Assembly (NCBI RefSeq): GCF_017873435.1
Contig: NZ_JAGGKG010000003.1
Coordinates: 281,887 to 345,886 of the forward strand
Origin: Paenibacillus turicensis
GTDB lineage: Bacteria > Bacillota > Bacilli > Paenibacillales > Paenibacillaceae
DNA length: 64,000 bases
Direction: 5' to 3'
The notes below the pieces were generated by a model. That model did not search any database, was not told the origin of the DNA, and saw nothing but the letters and a program-made list of their open reading frames with translations. Each line of letters starts with the position of its first letter. Positions within the stretch are counted from its first letter, which is position 1. A program made the position numbers and the translations under genes. Below, in pieces: positions 55,142 to 63,942 of this stretch.

Positions 55142-56914
55142 TTGAGTAAGCGTTCTCTAAATGGAGCAGATTTTAATGAAATGGTATTAGCTGGTGCAGC
55201 AAGACTAGCCCAGCAAGCAGAGCATGTAAATGCTTTAAATGTTTTCCCAGTCCCTGATGGGGATACGGGAACAAATATGAATTTAACGATGACTGCAGGC
55301 GTAACCGAATTGAAAAGTAACGGCACTGGTGGTGTAGGTAGCTTAGCATCTACATTATCCAAAGGGTTGCTAATGGGAGCTAGAGGAAACTCAGGCGTTA
55401 TTTTGTCTCAGCTATTTCGGGGATTCAGTAGATATGCAGCCTCTTATGAAGAGCTAAATACAGTTCAGTTTGCTGCTGCCCTTCAAAGTGGAGTCGACAC
55501 AGCTTATAAAGCCGTAGTCAAACCTGTGGAAGGTACAATTTTGACCGTTGCTAAAGAGGCAGCTAAACATGCTGTTTATTTGGCAAGAAGAACAAACGAT
55601 ATTGAAGAGCTGATGGTATCTGTTTTAGCAAAAGCAAAAGAAGCCTTGGCAAGCACACCAGACCTATTACCTGTCTTAAAGCAAGTTGGGGTTGTGGATT
55701 CAGGTGGACAAGGCCTCGTATACATTTACGAAGGGTTTGTAGCTGTTCTTACTAAAAGAACTGTTGCCTCTATGCCTCGATCAGCGGTACCACATACGAT
55801 TGTTGAGGAGAAGCAGCCCGTTGTTCCAGTAGCTATAACTAAGCTAGACATTCCGATGTCTGCGCAAGCTAAGCTGGATACACAGGATATTGAGTTTTTG
55901 TATGACATGGAATTTTTTATTCATCGTGGCTTAGGATCACCTTTAGAAAAAAACTTTAACGAAGAAGCATTCCGCCAAGCATTAGCAGTAAATGGAGATT
56001 CTATTATTGTTATTGCAGATGATGAAATCGTGAAGGTGCATGTTCATTCAAAACAACCAGGTGAAGTATTAAACTTGGCGCTTCGTTATGGTGAAATTAC
56101 ACAAATTCATATTTTAAATATGCGCGAACAGCATCGCGATTTGTTAACAGCAGGGATGGATGGTGCGCCAATGCCTGAATTATTTGCCGATATTCCTGCA
56201 CAAGTTGCGCAAGTATCGGAATCAGCAGAGCTACCCGCACATGAATTAGCTCCTTACGGGTTAATTGCAGTTTCTTCTGGACAAGGCATCGCTAACATTT
56301 TTGAAAGTCTTGGTGTAGATGTTGTTTTGTCAGGTGGGCAAACGATGAATCCAAGTACAGAGGATTTTGTAAAGGCGATACATTCGATATCTGCAGAGCA
56401 TATTTTTATTTTACCTAATAATTCCAATATTATTTTAGCTGCACAGCAAGCTAGGGATTTGCTTGAGGGAGAACGTCAGGTTACGGTCATTCCAAGTAAA
56501 AGCATTCCACAGGGGATGGCGGCAGCGTTTGCTTATCAAGAGGATGAAAGTGTGCAAAACAATACTGAAGTGATGCTTGAGGCTGTTGGTCGTGTTAAAA
56601 CAGGACAAGTTACCACTGCAGTTCGTGATACAGTGTTTGACGATTTACAAATTAAAGAAGGTCATTATATCGGCATTGCAGATTCAAAAATTGTATCCAC
56701 TGATGCTGAGTTGTTAACTACAAGCCAAGCCTTGTTAGCTTCGATGCTACAAGGTGGCGATGAAATTTTAACTATTTTAAGTGGCCAAGATGCACAAAAT
56801 AACGTCACAGAATCATTGATAAATTGGGTAAGCGAAAACTATGCTGATGTTGAAGTGGAAGTCCATGAAGGTGGACAACCGATTTACTTTTATTTATTTT
56901 CTGTTGAATCCTAA
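55142..56914 (+). CDS. fakA: Fatty acid kinase catalytic subunit FakA / YloV (DAK2 domain)
   Basis: 590 residues, TTG start after GGAAGGGGAATCC. The N-terminal DAK2 kinase domain has NVFPVPDGDTGTNMNLTM and GARGNSGVILSQLFRGF, which bind ATP-Mg. A middle and a C-terminal domain bind FakB. It phosphorylates fatty acids held by a DegV-type FakB protein, and such a gene follows 46 bp downstream. Confidence 0.94.
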   Translation: MSKRSLNGADFNEMVLAGAARLAQQAEHVNALNVFPVPDGDTGTNMNLTMTAGVTELKSNGTGGVGSLASTLSKGLLMGARGNSGVILSQLFRGFSRYAASYEELNTVQFAAALQSGVDTAYKAVVKPVEGTILTVAKEAAKHAVYLARRTNDIEELMVSVLAKAKEALASTPDLLPVLKQVGVVDSGGQGLVYIYEGFVAVLTKRTVASMPRSAVPHTIVEEKQPVVPVAITKLDIPMSAQAKLDTQDIEFLYDMEFFIHRGLGSPLEKNFNEEAFRQALAVNGDSIIVIADDEIVKVHVHSKQPGEVLNLALRYGEITQIHILNMREQHRDLLTAGMDGAPMPELFADIPAQVAQVSESAELPAHELAPYGLIAVSSGQGIANIFESLGVDVVLSGGQTMNPSTEDFVKAIHSISAEHIFILPNNSNIILAAQQARDLLEGERQVTVIPSKSIPQGMAAAFAYQEDESVQNNTEVMLEAVGRVKTGQVTTAVRDTVFDDLQIKEGHYIGIADSKIVSTDAELLTTSQALLASMLQGGDEILTILSGQDAQNNVTESLINWVSENYADVEVEVHEGGQPIYFYLFSVES

Positions 56915-56960
56915 ACTCCCCCTTACTTAGGGATTGATGAACACAAAGAGGAGGTGCTTT

Positions 56961-57830
56961 ATGATGATGCCAATCATAATGGCAGATAGCACTGCTGACA
57001 TTCCAGAAGCACTTGTAAAGGAATATGGAATTCATATTGTGCCCATGAGTTTAGTCTTTGGTGAGGAGTCTTATGTAGAGGGAATTGATATTACAGTTTC
57101 TCAGTTTTATGCAAAACTAGCAGAATCGAAAGTGCTCCCTTCCACTTCACAAACCTCGCCTTCACAATATGTGGAGGTATACCGCAAGCTATTAAGTGAA
57201 AATAATAATGCACCAATTATATCTATTCATCTCTCCTCAGGGATGAGTGGCACCTTTCAAGCAGCACGCTTAGCTCATAGCATGCTGGAGGAAGAGCTTG
57301 GACATGCAGTTGATATCACTGTCATTGATTCATTGTGTGCAACCTATGGCTTTGGACTTCAAGTTGTTCATGCAGCACGTCTTGCGAAGCAAGGCTTACC
57401 TGTGGCGCAGATTGAAGAGGAAGTAATAAAGCTTGGCAAGCAACGTCGTCTATACTTTCTTGTGGACACATTAGAATATTTACAGAAGGGTGGACGAATT
57501 GGTAAGGCGGCGGCAGTATTAGGTACGTTGCTTAATATTAAGCCAATCCTTTCAGTGGATCAGGAAGGTGTCATTTACGCTGTAGACAAAGCAAGGGGCT
57601 CCAAACGTGCAACTGCACGTGCTATTGAGTTGTTTATTAAAGATTTTGGCGATCAGCGTGATATTAATATCGCAGTATGTGATGCTGTGAATCCAGAAGG
57701 CGCACAGCAATTTCTTGAAGCAATGGCACAGCACTTTACACTTCATGAGGTTGTCCGCACAAATATTGGGGCCGTAGTTGGTTCACATGTTGGTGCAGGT
57801 ACTCTAGCTGTATTTGTGTGGCCAGCATAA
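56961..57830 (+). CDS. DegV family fatty-acid-binding protein (FakB type)
   Basis: 289 residues. IIMADSTADIPEALVKEYGI, LPSTSQTSPSQYVEVY and HLSSGMSGTFQAARLA are the DegV signatures that line the fatty acid pocket; DTLEYLQKGGRIG closes the second domain. Placed next to fakA, it is probably the lipid-presenting subunit. The start follows GAGGAGGTG; an earlier in-frame Met (56934) lacks a site. Confidence 0.93.
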   Translation: MMMPIIMADSTADIPEALVKEYGIHIVPMSLVFGEESYVEGIDITVSQFYAKLAESKVLPSTSQTSPSQYVEVYRKLLSENNNAPIISIHLSSGMSGTFQAARLAHSMLEEELGHAVDITVIDSLCATYGFGLQVVHAARLAKQGLPVAQIEEEVIKLGKQRRLYFLVDTLEYLQKGGRIGKAAAVLGTLLNIKPILSVDQEGVIYAVDKARGSKRATARAIELFIKDFGDQRDINIAVCDAVNPEGAQQFLEAMAQHFTLHEVVRTNIGAVVGSHVGAGTLAVFVWPA

Positions 57831-57844
57831 AGTGAGGGATTGAT

Positions 57845-59890
57845 ATGGACATCATGACAATTCCGGTACGACAAGTTCGTGGCGTGAGCGCTCTGAAAGA
57901 GTCAGAGCTTCACGCCTTTGGCATTTCTACAGTTAGTGATTTACTAGAGTATTTTCCATTCCGTTATGAGGATTATCGTCTGCGATCGTTAAGTGAAGTG
58001 AAGCATGGTGATAAAATAACCGTTCAGGCCAAAGTAAGTGGCATCCCGGTGCTTCAGCGTTATGGAGGGAAATCTAGATTAACCTGTAAAATGATCACTG
58101 AAGAATGGATGCTGACGGCGACATGGTTTAACCGGCATTTTCTGAAAGATGAGCTAACTGTTGGACGAGAGGTAATTTTAACTGGCAAATGGGATCAAAG
58201 ACGGAGTCAATTGACCGTTTCTGAATCAGAGTTCGTGGATAAAGGGGTTAATCGAAGTGGGACCGTACAACCTGTATATTCAATTAGTGGCAAGCTGACA
58301 CAAAACTGGATAAGAAAAACGATCAAGCAAGCTTTAATGCAATACGGAGAACTAATTCCAGAAATATTACCTCCAGCACTTTTAACTAAAAATAATTTAA
58401 TGGCTAGACGTAAAGCAATTCAAGAAATTCATGTCCCTACAGATGTTATGCTTGGACAAGCTGCAAGGCATCGCTTAGTGTACGAAGAGCTGTTTATGTT
58501 TCAGTTAAAGCTACAGGCATATCGGGCCATGAATCATGAACGCAAGGATGGTGTCTTACATCAGGTAGACAACGCGACGATTCGAGAATTTGTAAGAAGC
58601 TTACCCTTTGAGCTCACAGATGCTCAAAAGAAGGTTGAGTTGGAAATATTACATGATATGCGTTCCACTTTTTGCATGAATCGTTTATTGCAAGGAGATG
58701 TTGGTTCGGGTAAAACCGTAATTGCTGCTATTGCTTTATTTGCTGCTGTTAAAGCAGGACATCAAGGGGCATTTATGGTTCCAACTGAAATCCTAGCTGA
58801 ACAACATGTGAGATCGTTAACAAAGCTATTTGAGCCATTTGGTATTTCCGTGGCCTTATTGACAGGTGGGGTAACGGGGAAACGCCGCAAGGAAGTATTA
58901 GCTTCCCTACAGATGGGTTTAACGGATATTGTAGTAGGTACACATGCCTTAATTCAAGAAGAGGTGTTTTTTCGTTCGCTTAGCCTAGTTGTTACGGATG
59001 AACAACACCGATTTGGTGTAAACCAACGGAGTATCTTGCGTCGTAAAGGCTTTAATCCAGATGTATTAACAATGACGGCTACCCCAATCCCACGTACACT
59101 TGCAATTACTGCTTTTGGGGATATGGATGTGTCCACTTTATCAGAACGTCCAAAAGGAAGAATACCCATTTCTACCTACTGGGTGAAGCATGATTTAATG
59201 GATCGGGTACTGGGATTTATTTCCAGTGAAGTGAAGCAAGGTAGACAAGCTTACGTCATCACTCCGCTAATTGAGGAATCTGAAAAGCTAGATGTGCAAA
59301 ATGCAATTGATATCTATGTCTCTATGAGTCAGGCTTTCCCAGATTTTAAAGTAGGTCTACTACATGGAAGAATGAGCTCTTCTGAAAAAGATGAAGTGAT
59401 GCTCCAGTTTTATAATAATGAGGTGCATATTTTAGTTTCTACTACAGTGGTTGAGGTCGGGGTGGATGTACCTAATGCTACCTTAATGGTCATTATGGAT
59501 GCGGATCGATTTGGCTTGTCACAGCTTCATCAGCTTCGTGGTCGGGTTGGCCGTGGTGAGCATGCCTCGTTTTGTGTACTCATTGCGGATCCTAAGTCCG
59601 AAATTGGCCGTGAGCGTATGACTGTCATGACAGAAACCGATGATGGATTTGAGGTGGCTCGCAGGGATCTTGAACTGCGCGGCCCTGGTGATTTTTTTGG
59701 GACTAAGCAAAGTGGGATGCCTGATTTTAAACTTGCAGATATGGTTAGCGATTTTGAAGTTTTAGAGCAAGCAAGAGATGATGCGACTCAGTTAGTAAGG
59801 GATGAGGCGTTTTGGACCTCACCGACGTATTCACCACTTCATCGCTATTTACAACGACAGCAGATTTTGGACGGAGAGCTATTGGATTGA
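57845..59890 (+). CDS. recG: ATP-dependent DNA helicase RecG
   Basis: 681 residues, full length. It reverses stalled forks and branch-migrates junctions. Wedge OB domain at the N-terminus, Walker A GDVGSGKTVIA, DEQH box VVTDEQHRFG, TATPIPRTLAI, VEVGVDVPNATLMVI and QLRGRVGRG. It follows the DegV gene by 14 bp. Confidence 0.97.
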   Translation: MDIMTIPVRQVRGVSALKESELHAFGISTVSDLLEYFPFRYEDYRLRSLSEVKHGDKITVQAKVSGIPVLQRYGGKSRLTCKMITEEWMLTATWFNRHFLKDELTVGREVILTGKWDQRRSQLTVSESEFVDKGVNRSGTVQPVYSISGKLTQNWIRKTIKQALMQYGELIPEILPPALLTKNNLMARRKAIQEIHVPTDVMLGQAARHRLVYEELFMFQLKLQAYRAMNHERKDGVLHQVDNATIREFVRSLPFELTDAQKKVELEILHDMRSTFCMNRLLQGDVGSGKTVIAAIALFAAVKAGHQGAFMVPTEILAEQHVRSLTKLFEPFGISVALLTGGVTGKRRKEVLASLQMGLTDIVVGTHALIQEEVFFRSLSLVVTDEQHRFGVNQRSILRRKGFNPDVLTMTATPIPRTLAITAFGDMDVSTLSERPKGRIPISTYWVKHDLMDRVLGFISSEVKQGRQAYVITPLIEESEKLDVQNAIDIYVSMSQAFPDFKVGLLHGRMSSSEKDEVMLQFYNNEVHILVSTTVVEVGVDVPNATLMVIMDADRFGLSQLHQLRGRVGRGEHASFCVLIADPKSEIGRERMTVMTETDDGFEVARRDLELRGPGDFFGTKQSGMPDFKLADMVSDFEVLEQARDDATQLVRDEAFWTSPTYSPLHRYLQRQQILDGELLD

Positions 59891-60010
59891 TAAGTATCAT
59901 AATACAGTAAAATGGAACATCTTCATTTTAGTTGTCACGATGGACAGCCTACATATCATATAGATAAACAAGGGCTTAAATTGTGAATGGAGTGGAGGTG
60001 TACTTTAGTT

Positions 60011-60301
60011 TTGGGAAATTATCATCAATACGGAATTAGTCCGCAACTTGTTGAAAGAGTAAAGACCAAAATGAAAAACCCTGCTGTAAAGGAAAGAATT
60101 AAAAAGCTTGTTGATGGTTTAACAAAAAGTGATTTGCAGGATCGAGCTAAAGTAAGAAGGTTAGTTAAATCAGCTACGTCAATTTTGAATGAGCGACTAG
60201 GCAGCGCGCAGGAAGAACAAATTGTCCAGTTTGTTATCGATCAAAAGATTGACCCTAAAAATACATTTCATCTGATTAAATTGTGGGGAATGTTTCGTTA
60301 A
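60011..60301 (+). CDS. SpoVIF-like stage VI sporulation protein F
   Basis: 96 residues with a TTG start about ten bases after GGAGGTG. The region KERIKKLVDGLTKSDLQDRA, then VRRLVKSATSILNERLG and IVQFVIDQKIDP, fits the SpoVIF family, a mother-cell coat-assembly protein in B. subtilis. The frame runs a few codons further upstream without a better start. Placement behind recG is an additional, weaker argument. Confidence 0.75.
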   Translation: MGNYHQYGISPQLVERVKTKMKNPAVKERIKKLVDGLTKSDLQDRAKVRRLVKSATSILNERLGSAQEEQIVQFVIDQKIDPKNTFHLIKLWGMFR

Positions 60302-60351
60302 TTAATTACTGGCAATAACGAATAATGGCTGTTAGTAATAATAACTGTGCT

Positions 60352-60397
60352 TACGACGTTCTTTAGGCTGAGACCTTAGGAACGTCGTCATTTTTAT
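60352..60397 (+). terminator. Rho-independent terminator after the SpoVIF-like gene
   Basis: ACGACGTTC-TTTAGG / CCTTAG-GAACGTCGT with a six-base loop and a short T-run. Confidence 0.85.
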
Positions 60398-60415
60398 CAA
60401 AAAGGAGTCTTAATT

Positions 60416-61165
60416 ATGATCGTACTTAAATCGAAGGAAGAAATAGAACAAATGAAATTAGCGAGCCAGATTGTAGCCGATTGTCACCGAGAGATAGCTA
60501 AAATGGTCAAACCGGGAATAACTACAATTGAAATTAATGAGATGGTAACCGCACATATTACGAAGCTTGGTGGCAAGCAGTTTACAAAAGGTTATCATGG
60601 TTTTCCAGCAGAGACTTGTGCTTCGGTTAACGATGTTGTTGCACATGGCTTCCCGTCATCCACACCGTTACGTAATGGAGATATTGTTAAGATGGATTTA
60701 GTGGTGGAGGCAAATGGATGGTTTGGCGACTCAGCGTGGTGTTATGCTGTAGGTGAAATTAGCGCTGAAGCGGCTCGTTTAATGCAAGTTACTAAGGAAT
60801 GCTTATATCTTGGAATTGAACAAGCTGTGCCAGGTAATCGACTAGGTGACATTACCTCCGTCATTCAAAAACACGCTGAGTCACATGGCTATGCTGTTGT
60901 GCGTGATTTGTTGGCTCATGGCATTGGTAGAAGTCTACACGAAGAGCCTAATTTTGAACATGTAGGAAGGGCTGGGAAGGGATTGCTCTTGAAGGAAGGG
61001 ATGGTTTTAACGATTGAACCGATGATTAATGAAGGTACATATCGAATTAAAATTGATCAGGATGGTTGGACAGCCAGAACGGCGGATGGTAAATTGTCTG
61101 CACAATACGAGCATACGGTAGCGATTACTGCGGAGGGTCCCTTAGTTCTAACGGCACAATCTTAA
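60416..61165 (+). CDS. map: Type I methionine aminopeptidase
   Basis: 249 residues. It removes the initiator Met after deformylation. Two-metal ligands: Asp pair in MDLVVEANGWFGDSAW, His in HGIGRSLHEEP, Glu in TIEPMINEG and in QYEHTVAIT. It is a stand-alone copy, not the ribosomal-cluster map. AAAGGAG precedes the ATG. A weak hairpin GGAAG-AGAA-CTTCC with T-run follows at about 61168-61192. Confidence 0.95.
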   Translation: MIVLKSKEEIEQMKLASQIVADCHREIAKMVKPGITTIEINEMVTAHITKLGGKQFTKGYHGFPAETCASVNDVVAHGFPSSTPLRNGDIVKMDLVVEANGWFGDSAWCYAVGEISAEAARLMQVTKECLYLGIEQAVPGNRLGDITSVIQKHAESHGYAVVRDLLAHGIGRSLHEEPNFEHVGRAGKGLLLKEGMVLTIEPMINEGTYRIKIDQDGWTARTADGKLSAQYEHTVAITAEGPLVLTAQS

Positions 61166-61237
61166 TTGGGAAGAGAACTTCCATTTCTTTTTTGATATAA
61201 TAGATGAAATAAGTGTGAAGAGGATGGAGGATTGGAG

Positions 61238-61741
61238 ATGATTTTGCACAAGGGTGAAGTTTTATTTCATCAGGGAGATGAATCAAAATACTTATATCAT
61301 GTAAACAGCGGCTTGTTCAAAGTCACAAGACTACATGAGAATGGAAATATCGTTTTATTTAACATCTTATATCCAGGAGAAACAGTCCCACATCATTCTC
61401 TAATCTCACCAAAGGAAATACATGGTACTGCGATTGCACTCGTGACAAGCGAGGTTGAAGTGATTAAGGCGGCAGATTGGTACCGTGAGCTTGAGGAGGA
61501 CCCTCGTAGACCTCTAGAGGTTGCAAGGCTACTTCAAGAGAAAGTAAGGTTCATGCAGGAGCGTCTAGATCATCTAACTGTAGGTTCGCCTGCCGAGCGC
61601 CTAGAGCTGTTATCCAAATGGTTAGCTCGTCATGTAAACGGGACACCATTAACTGATTATATGACACAGGAAGAAATTGGTCAGCTTATTGGAGTTAGAC
61701 GTGAAACGGTGAATAGATTACTGCGTTCTCATCCGCTATAA
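61238..61741 (+). CDS. Short Crp/Fnr family transcriptional regulator
   Basis: 167 residues, versus 210-230 for most of the family. N-terminal cyclic-nucleotide-binding-type beta roll (about 1-85: GEVLFHQGDESKYLYHVNSG), dimer helix, and a C-terminal HTH TQEEIGQLIGVRRETVNRLL. The protein stops five residues after the recognition helix, so the usual wing is missing. No Fnr-type cysteines. ATG at 61238 lies seven bases after GGAGG. Confidence 0.88.
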   Translation: MILHKGEVLFHQGDESKYLYHVNSGLFKVTRLHENGNIVLFNILYPGETVPHHSLISPKEIHGTAIALVTSEVEVIKAADWYRELEEDPRRPLEVARLLQEKVRFMQERLDHLTVGSPAERLELLSKWLARHVNGTPLTDYMTQEEIGQLIGVRRETVNRLLRSHPL

Positions 61742-62038
61742 TCCAAATTTTACTTTAGTGGTGTGTCATGATTTGAAATATGGTATAATAATATATAAAG
61801 AAATGAAACCAATAAAGAAAGGATCAGGATACCATGTGTCCCCGAAGGACGAATCCCCAAAGGACGATTTGGAAACGTTGTGATCTCTCTTATACTTAGC
61901 TTCTCTCGTAGGTATGTCGGTATAGGCCAACAAAACTACGAAAGAAGAGTGTAATTATGCGAAGGACGAAGTCCTTTGGAACCTTCTTAGTATTTTGTTG
62001 GCGAAGGGTCAACAAAACTACGATAAGAGGGATTCCAA
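61742..62038 (+). promoter_or_regulatory. Structured leader region upstream of the YitT gene, with small-ORF candidates
   Basis: A TATAAT box lies near 61785. Downstream AAGGACGA occurs three times. GCCAACAAAACTAC and GTATTTTGTTGGC form a long stem, and AAGGAC-GAA-GTCCTT a small one. CAACAAAACTACGA is repeated directly. Two possible small ORFs are seen: from about 61834 (MCPRRTNPQRTIWKRC, 21 codons, with AAAGGA upstream) and from about 61957 (MRRTKSFGTF), which runs into the yitT start. Attenuation or translational control of yitT is inference. Confidence 0.5.
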
Positions 62039-62695
62039 ATGAGGAAACTAGTAAAGTCGCAATTTGACAGTTCGCAATTTGTCATGATGTTGTTCGGATG
62101 TTTTTTATTAGCTTTTACGTATTACCATATTAATTTTCAGAATGGCTTATCAGAAGGTAGCTTTGTAGGTATTGCATTATTAGGCAAATATTTATTTGAC
62201 CTGCCACCTGCATTAACAATGTTAGTGCTTGATATTCCGATTTTTATTTTGGCTGTTTTTCTGAAGGGTAGAAAGTTTATCGTCAACTCCTTGTTGGCAT
62301 CCCTGTTATTCACAATGTTTTATGAGTTGTGTGAAACCTTTTCTCCTTTTACGTTAAACCTCCAGCACAATTTACCACTAGTTGCGCTATTATCAGGACT
62401 TTTATCTGGTATAGGTGTAGGTGTTGTGCTTAGATCGGGTTCTGCCACTGGTGGCGATGAGATTATGGCACTGATTATTAGTCAGTGGTCTGGAATTAAA
62501 ATTGGAAGTGTGTTTATGCTGATGGATGCACTTGTGCTAACAATATCATTAATTTATCTTCCATTTGCACAAACCATGTATACGATTATGGCAGTTATTA
62601 TTTCAGGTCAAGTGATTACGTGGGTTGTAAATTTTGGAGTACCAAAGCAAAGACATATTCCTTATCATATGAAAAAGAAAACGGCTCGGGCTTAA
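62039..62695 (+). CDS. YitT family membrane protein
   Basis: 218 residues, about five to six membrane helices. The motif RSGSATGGDEIMALIISQ is the family hallmark. It lacks the soluble C-terminal DUF2179 domain of many YitT proteins, so it is the short form. Function unknown; transport is suspected for the family. AGAGGGA lies before the ATG. It is preceded by a structured leader. Confidence 0.88.
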   Translation: MRKLVKSQFDSSQFVMMLFGCFLLAFTYYHINFQNGLSEGSFVGIALLGKYLFDLPPALTMLVLDIPIFILAVFLKGRKFIVNSLLASLLFTMFYELCETFSPFTLNLQHNLPLVALLSGLLSGIGVGVVLRSGSATGGDEIMALIISQWSGIKIGSVFMLMDALVLTISLIYLPFAQTMYTIMAVIISGQVITWVVNFGVPKQRHIPYHMKKKTARA

Positions 62696-62720
62696 TTCGC
62701 CTGAATCGTTTTCTTTTTTT
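62678..62720. terminator. Rho-independent terminator overlapping the yitT 3' end
   Basis: GAAAACGGCTCGGGC / GCCTGAATCGTTTTC with T-runs on both sides. It begins inside the last codons of yitT and may also end msrAB transcription. Confidence 0.8.
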
Positions 62721-62744
62721 ACGTGTTAGCATTTGAGGCAGGGA

Positions 62745-63722
62745 CTACACCTGCTTTTTCTCAAACAACGTTAAATATTCCCCATAGCCTTCCTTCTCCA
62801 TATCGGCTTTTGGCACAAACCTTAATGCAGCAGAATTAATACAATAACGAAGCCCTGTTGGACCTGGTCCATCATCAAACACATGTCCTAGGTGGGAATC
62901 ACCTTCTTTACTACGGACTTCAGTTCTAATCATAAAATGACTTGAGTCCATTTTTTCTTTAATATGATATTGACGAATTGGGCGAGTGAAGCTTGGCCAA
63001 CCACAGCCAGCATCATATTTATCTAACGAACAAAACAAAGGTTCGCCCGAAACGATATCAACGTATATTCCATCTCCAGTATGATCCCAGTACTCTCCTG
63101 TAAATGGACGTTCTGTCGCATTATTTTGTGTGACCTCATATTGAATTGGGGTCAGTTTTTGCCGTAATTGTTCCTTATCTTGAACCCCTGTCCAATGATT
63201 TTCGATGAAATCCTCGCGACCTGAGCCTTTACGATAACGTTTATAGTGTGAAGGATTTTTATGATGATAATTTTGATGATACTCCTCCGCTGGATAAAAC
63301 TCTCTTGCTGGAATAATTTCAGTAACTATCGGCGAATCAAATCTACCGCTTTGAGCTAATTCTAATTTTGATAACTCTGCTTGTTTATGTTGCTCTTCAT
63401 TGTGGTAAAATATCGCAGTTCGATATGATGTTCCTCTGTCATGAAATTGTCCACCCTCATCGGTAGGATCGATTTGCTGCCAAAATAATTCAAGCAGCTT
63501 TGTATATGGAAAAATGGCAGGGTCAAATTTAATCTGAACTGCCTCGTAATGCCCTGTTGTATTTGAGCATACTTCCTCATAGGTAGGGTTTTTGGTATGA
63601 CCCCCTGTGTAGCCTGACACAATACCATGAATACCTGGAAGCTCCTCAAAGGGTGATACCATACACCAAAAGCATCCTCCAGCAAAGGTAGCTAATTCGG
63701 TTTGTGTTAAAGGTTGACTCAT
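62745..63722 (-). CDS. msrAB: MsrA-MsrB fusion, peptide methionine sulfoxide reductase
   Basis: 325 residues. It repairs S- and R-methionine sulfoxide in oxidised proteins. MsrA domain (1 to ~155) with catalytic Cys in FAGGCFWC. MsrB domain (about 180-320) with DAGCGWPSF and catalytic Cys in [13 protein letters not shown]. The MsrB zinc CxxC pairs are absent ([16 protein letters not shown]), so it is the zinc-free form. The start at 63722 follows AAAAGGAGGGG; the frame remains open for 66 codons upstream but that part overlaps a repeat element. Confidence 0.95.
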   Translation of the reverse strand: MSQPLTQTELATFAGGCFWCMVSPFEELPGIHGIVSGYTGGHTKNPTYEEVCSNTTGHYEAVQIKFDPAIFPYTKLLELFWQQIDPTDEGGQFHDRGTSYRTAIFYHNEEQHKQAELSKLELAQSGRFDSPIVTEIIPAREFYPAEEYHQNYHHKNPSHYKRYRKGSGREDFIENHWTGVQDKEQLRQKLTPIQYEVTQNNATERPFTGEYWDHTGDGIYVDIVSGEPLFCSLDKYDAGCGWPSFTRPIRQYHIKEKMDSSHFMIRTEVRSKEGDSHLGHVFDDGPGPTGLRYCINSAALRFVPKADMEKEGYGEYLTLFEKKQV

Positions 63723-63775
63723 TACAATTCCCCTCCTTTTTTGTTCAACTATTATATCAAATTTAAAATAAAAGC

Positions 63776-63942
63776 CCAAATTTAGGCTCTCTTCATAAAT
63801 CAGAACTTGACAGCGACTAGAGGTGGTAGCTACGATCCAGAGAGTTCTTGCGATTGTTGTTAAAATCAACTTCCTTTTATTGAAGGTATATTTATGGGTG
63901 GAATTTGATTTTAAGAGCATTCCTGTATTCCCTTAAATTTGG
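63776..63942. repeat. Diverged relative of the 36-37 kb structured element, opposite orientation
   Basis: GAGGTGGTAGCT (63820-63831), then GTTCTTGCG and GTTGTTAAAA, align in order with the complement of the 36-37 kb elements. Total length is about 167 bp, like the array copies. End pairing CCAAATTTAGG / CCTTAAATTTGG and inner pairing AAATCAA / TTGATTT use different sequences from the array copies. Confidence 0.65.

Noticed and set aside
63896..63903. T-box-like GGGTGGAA
   Set aside because: It lacks the rest of the T-box core and any antiterminator or specifier stem; the bases are part of the diverged repeat element.
63723..63920. N-terminal extension of MsrAB by 66 codons
   Set aside because: The strong ribosome site is at 63722, the extension has no MsrA similarity and it reads through the repeat element.
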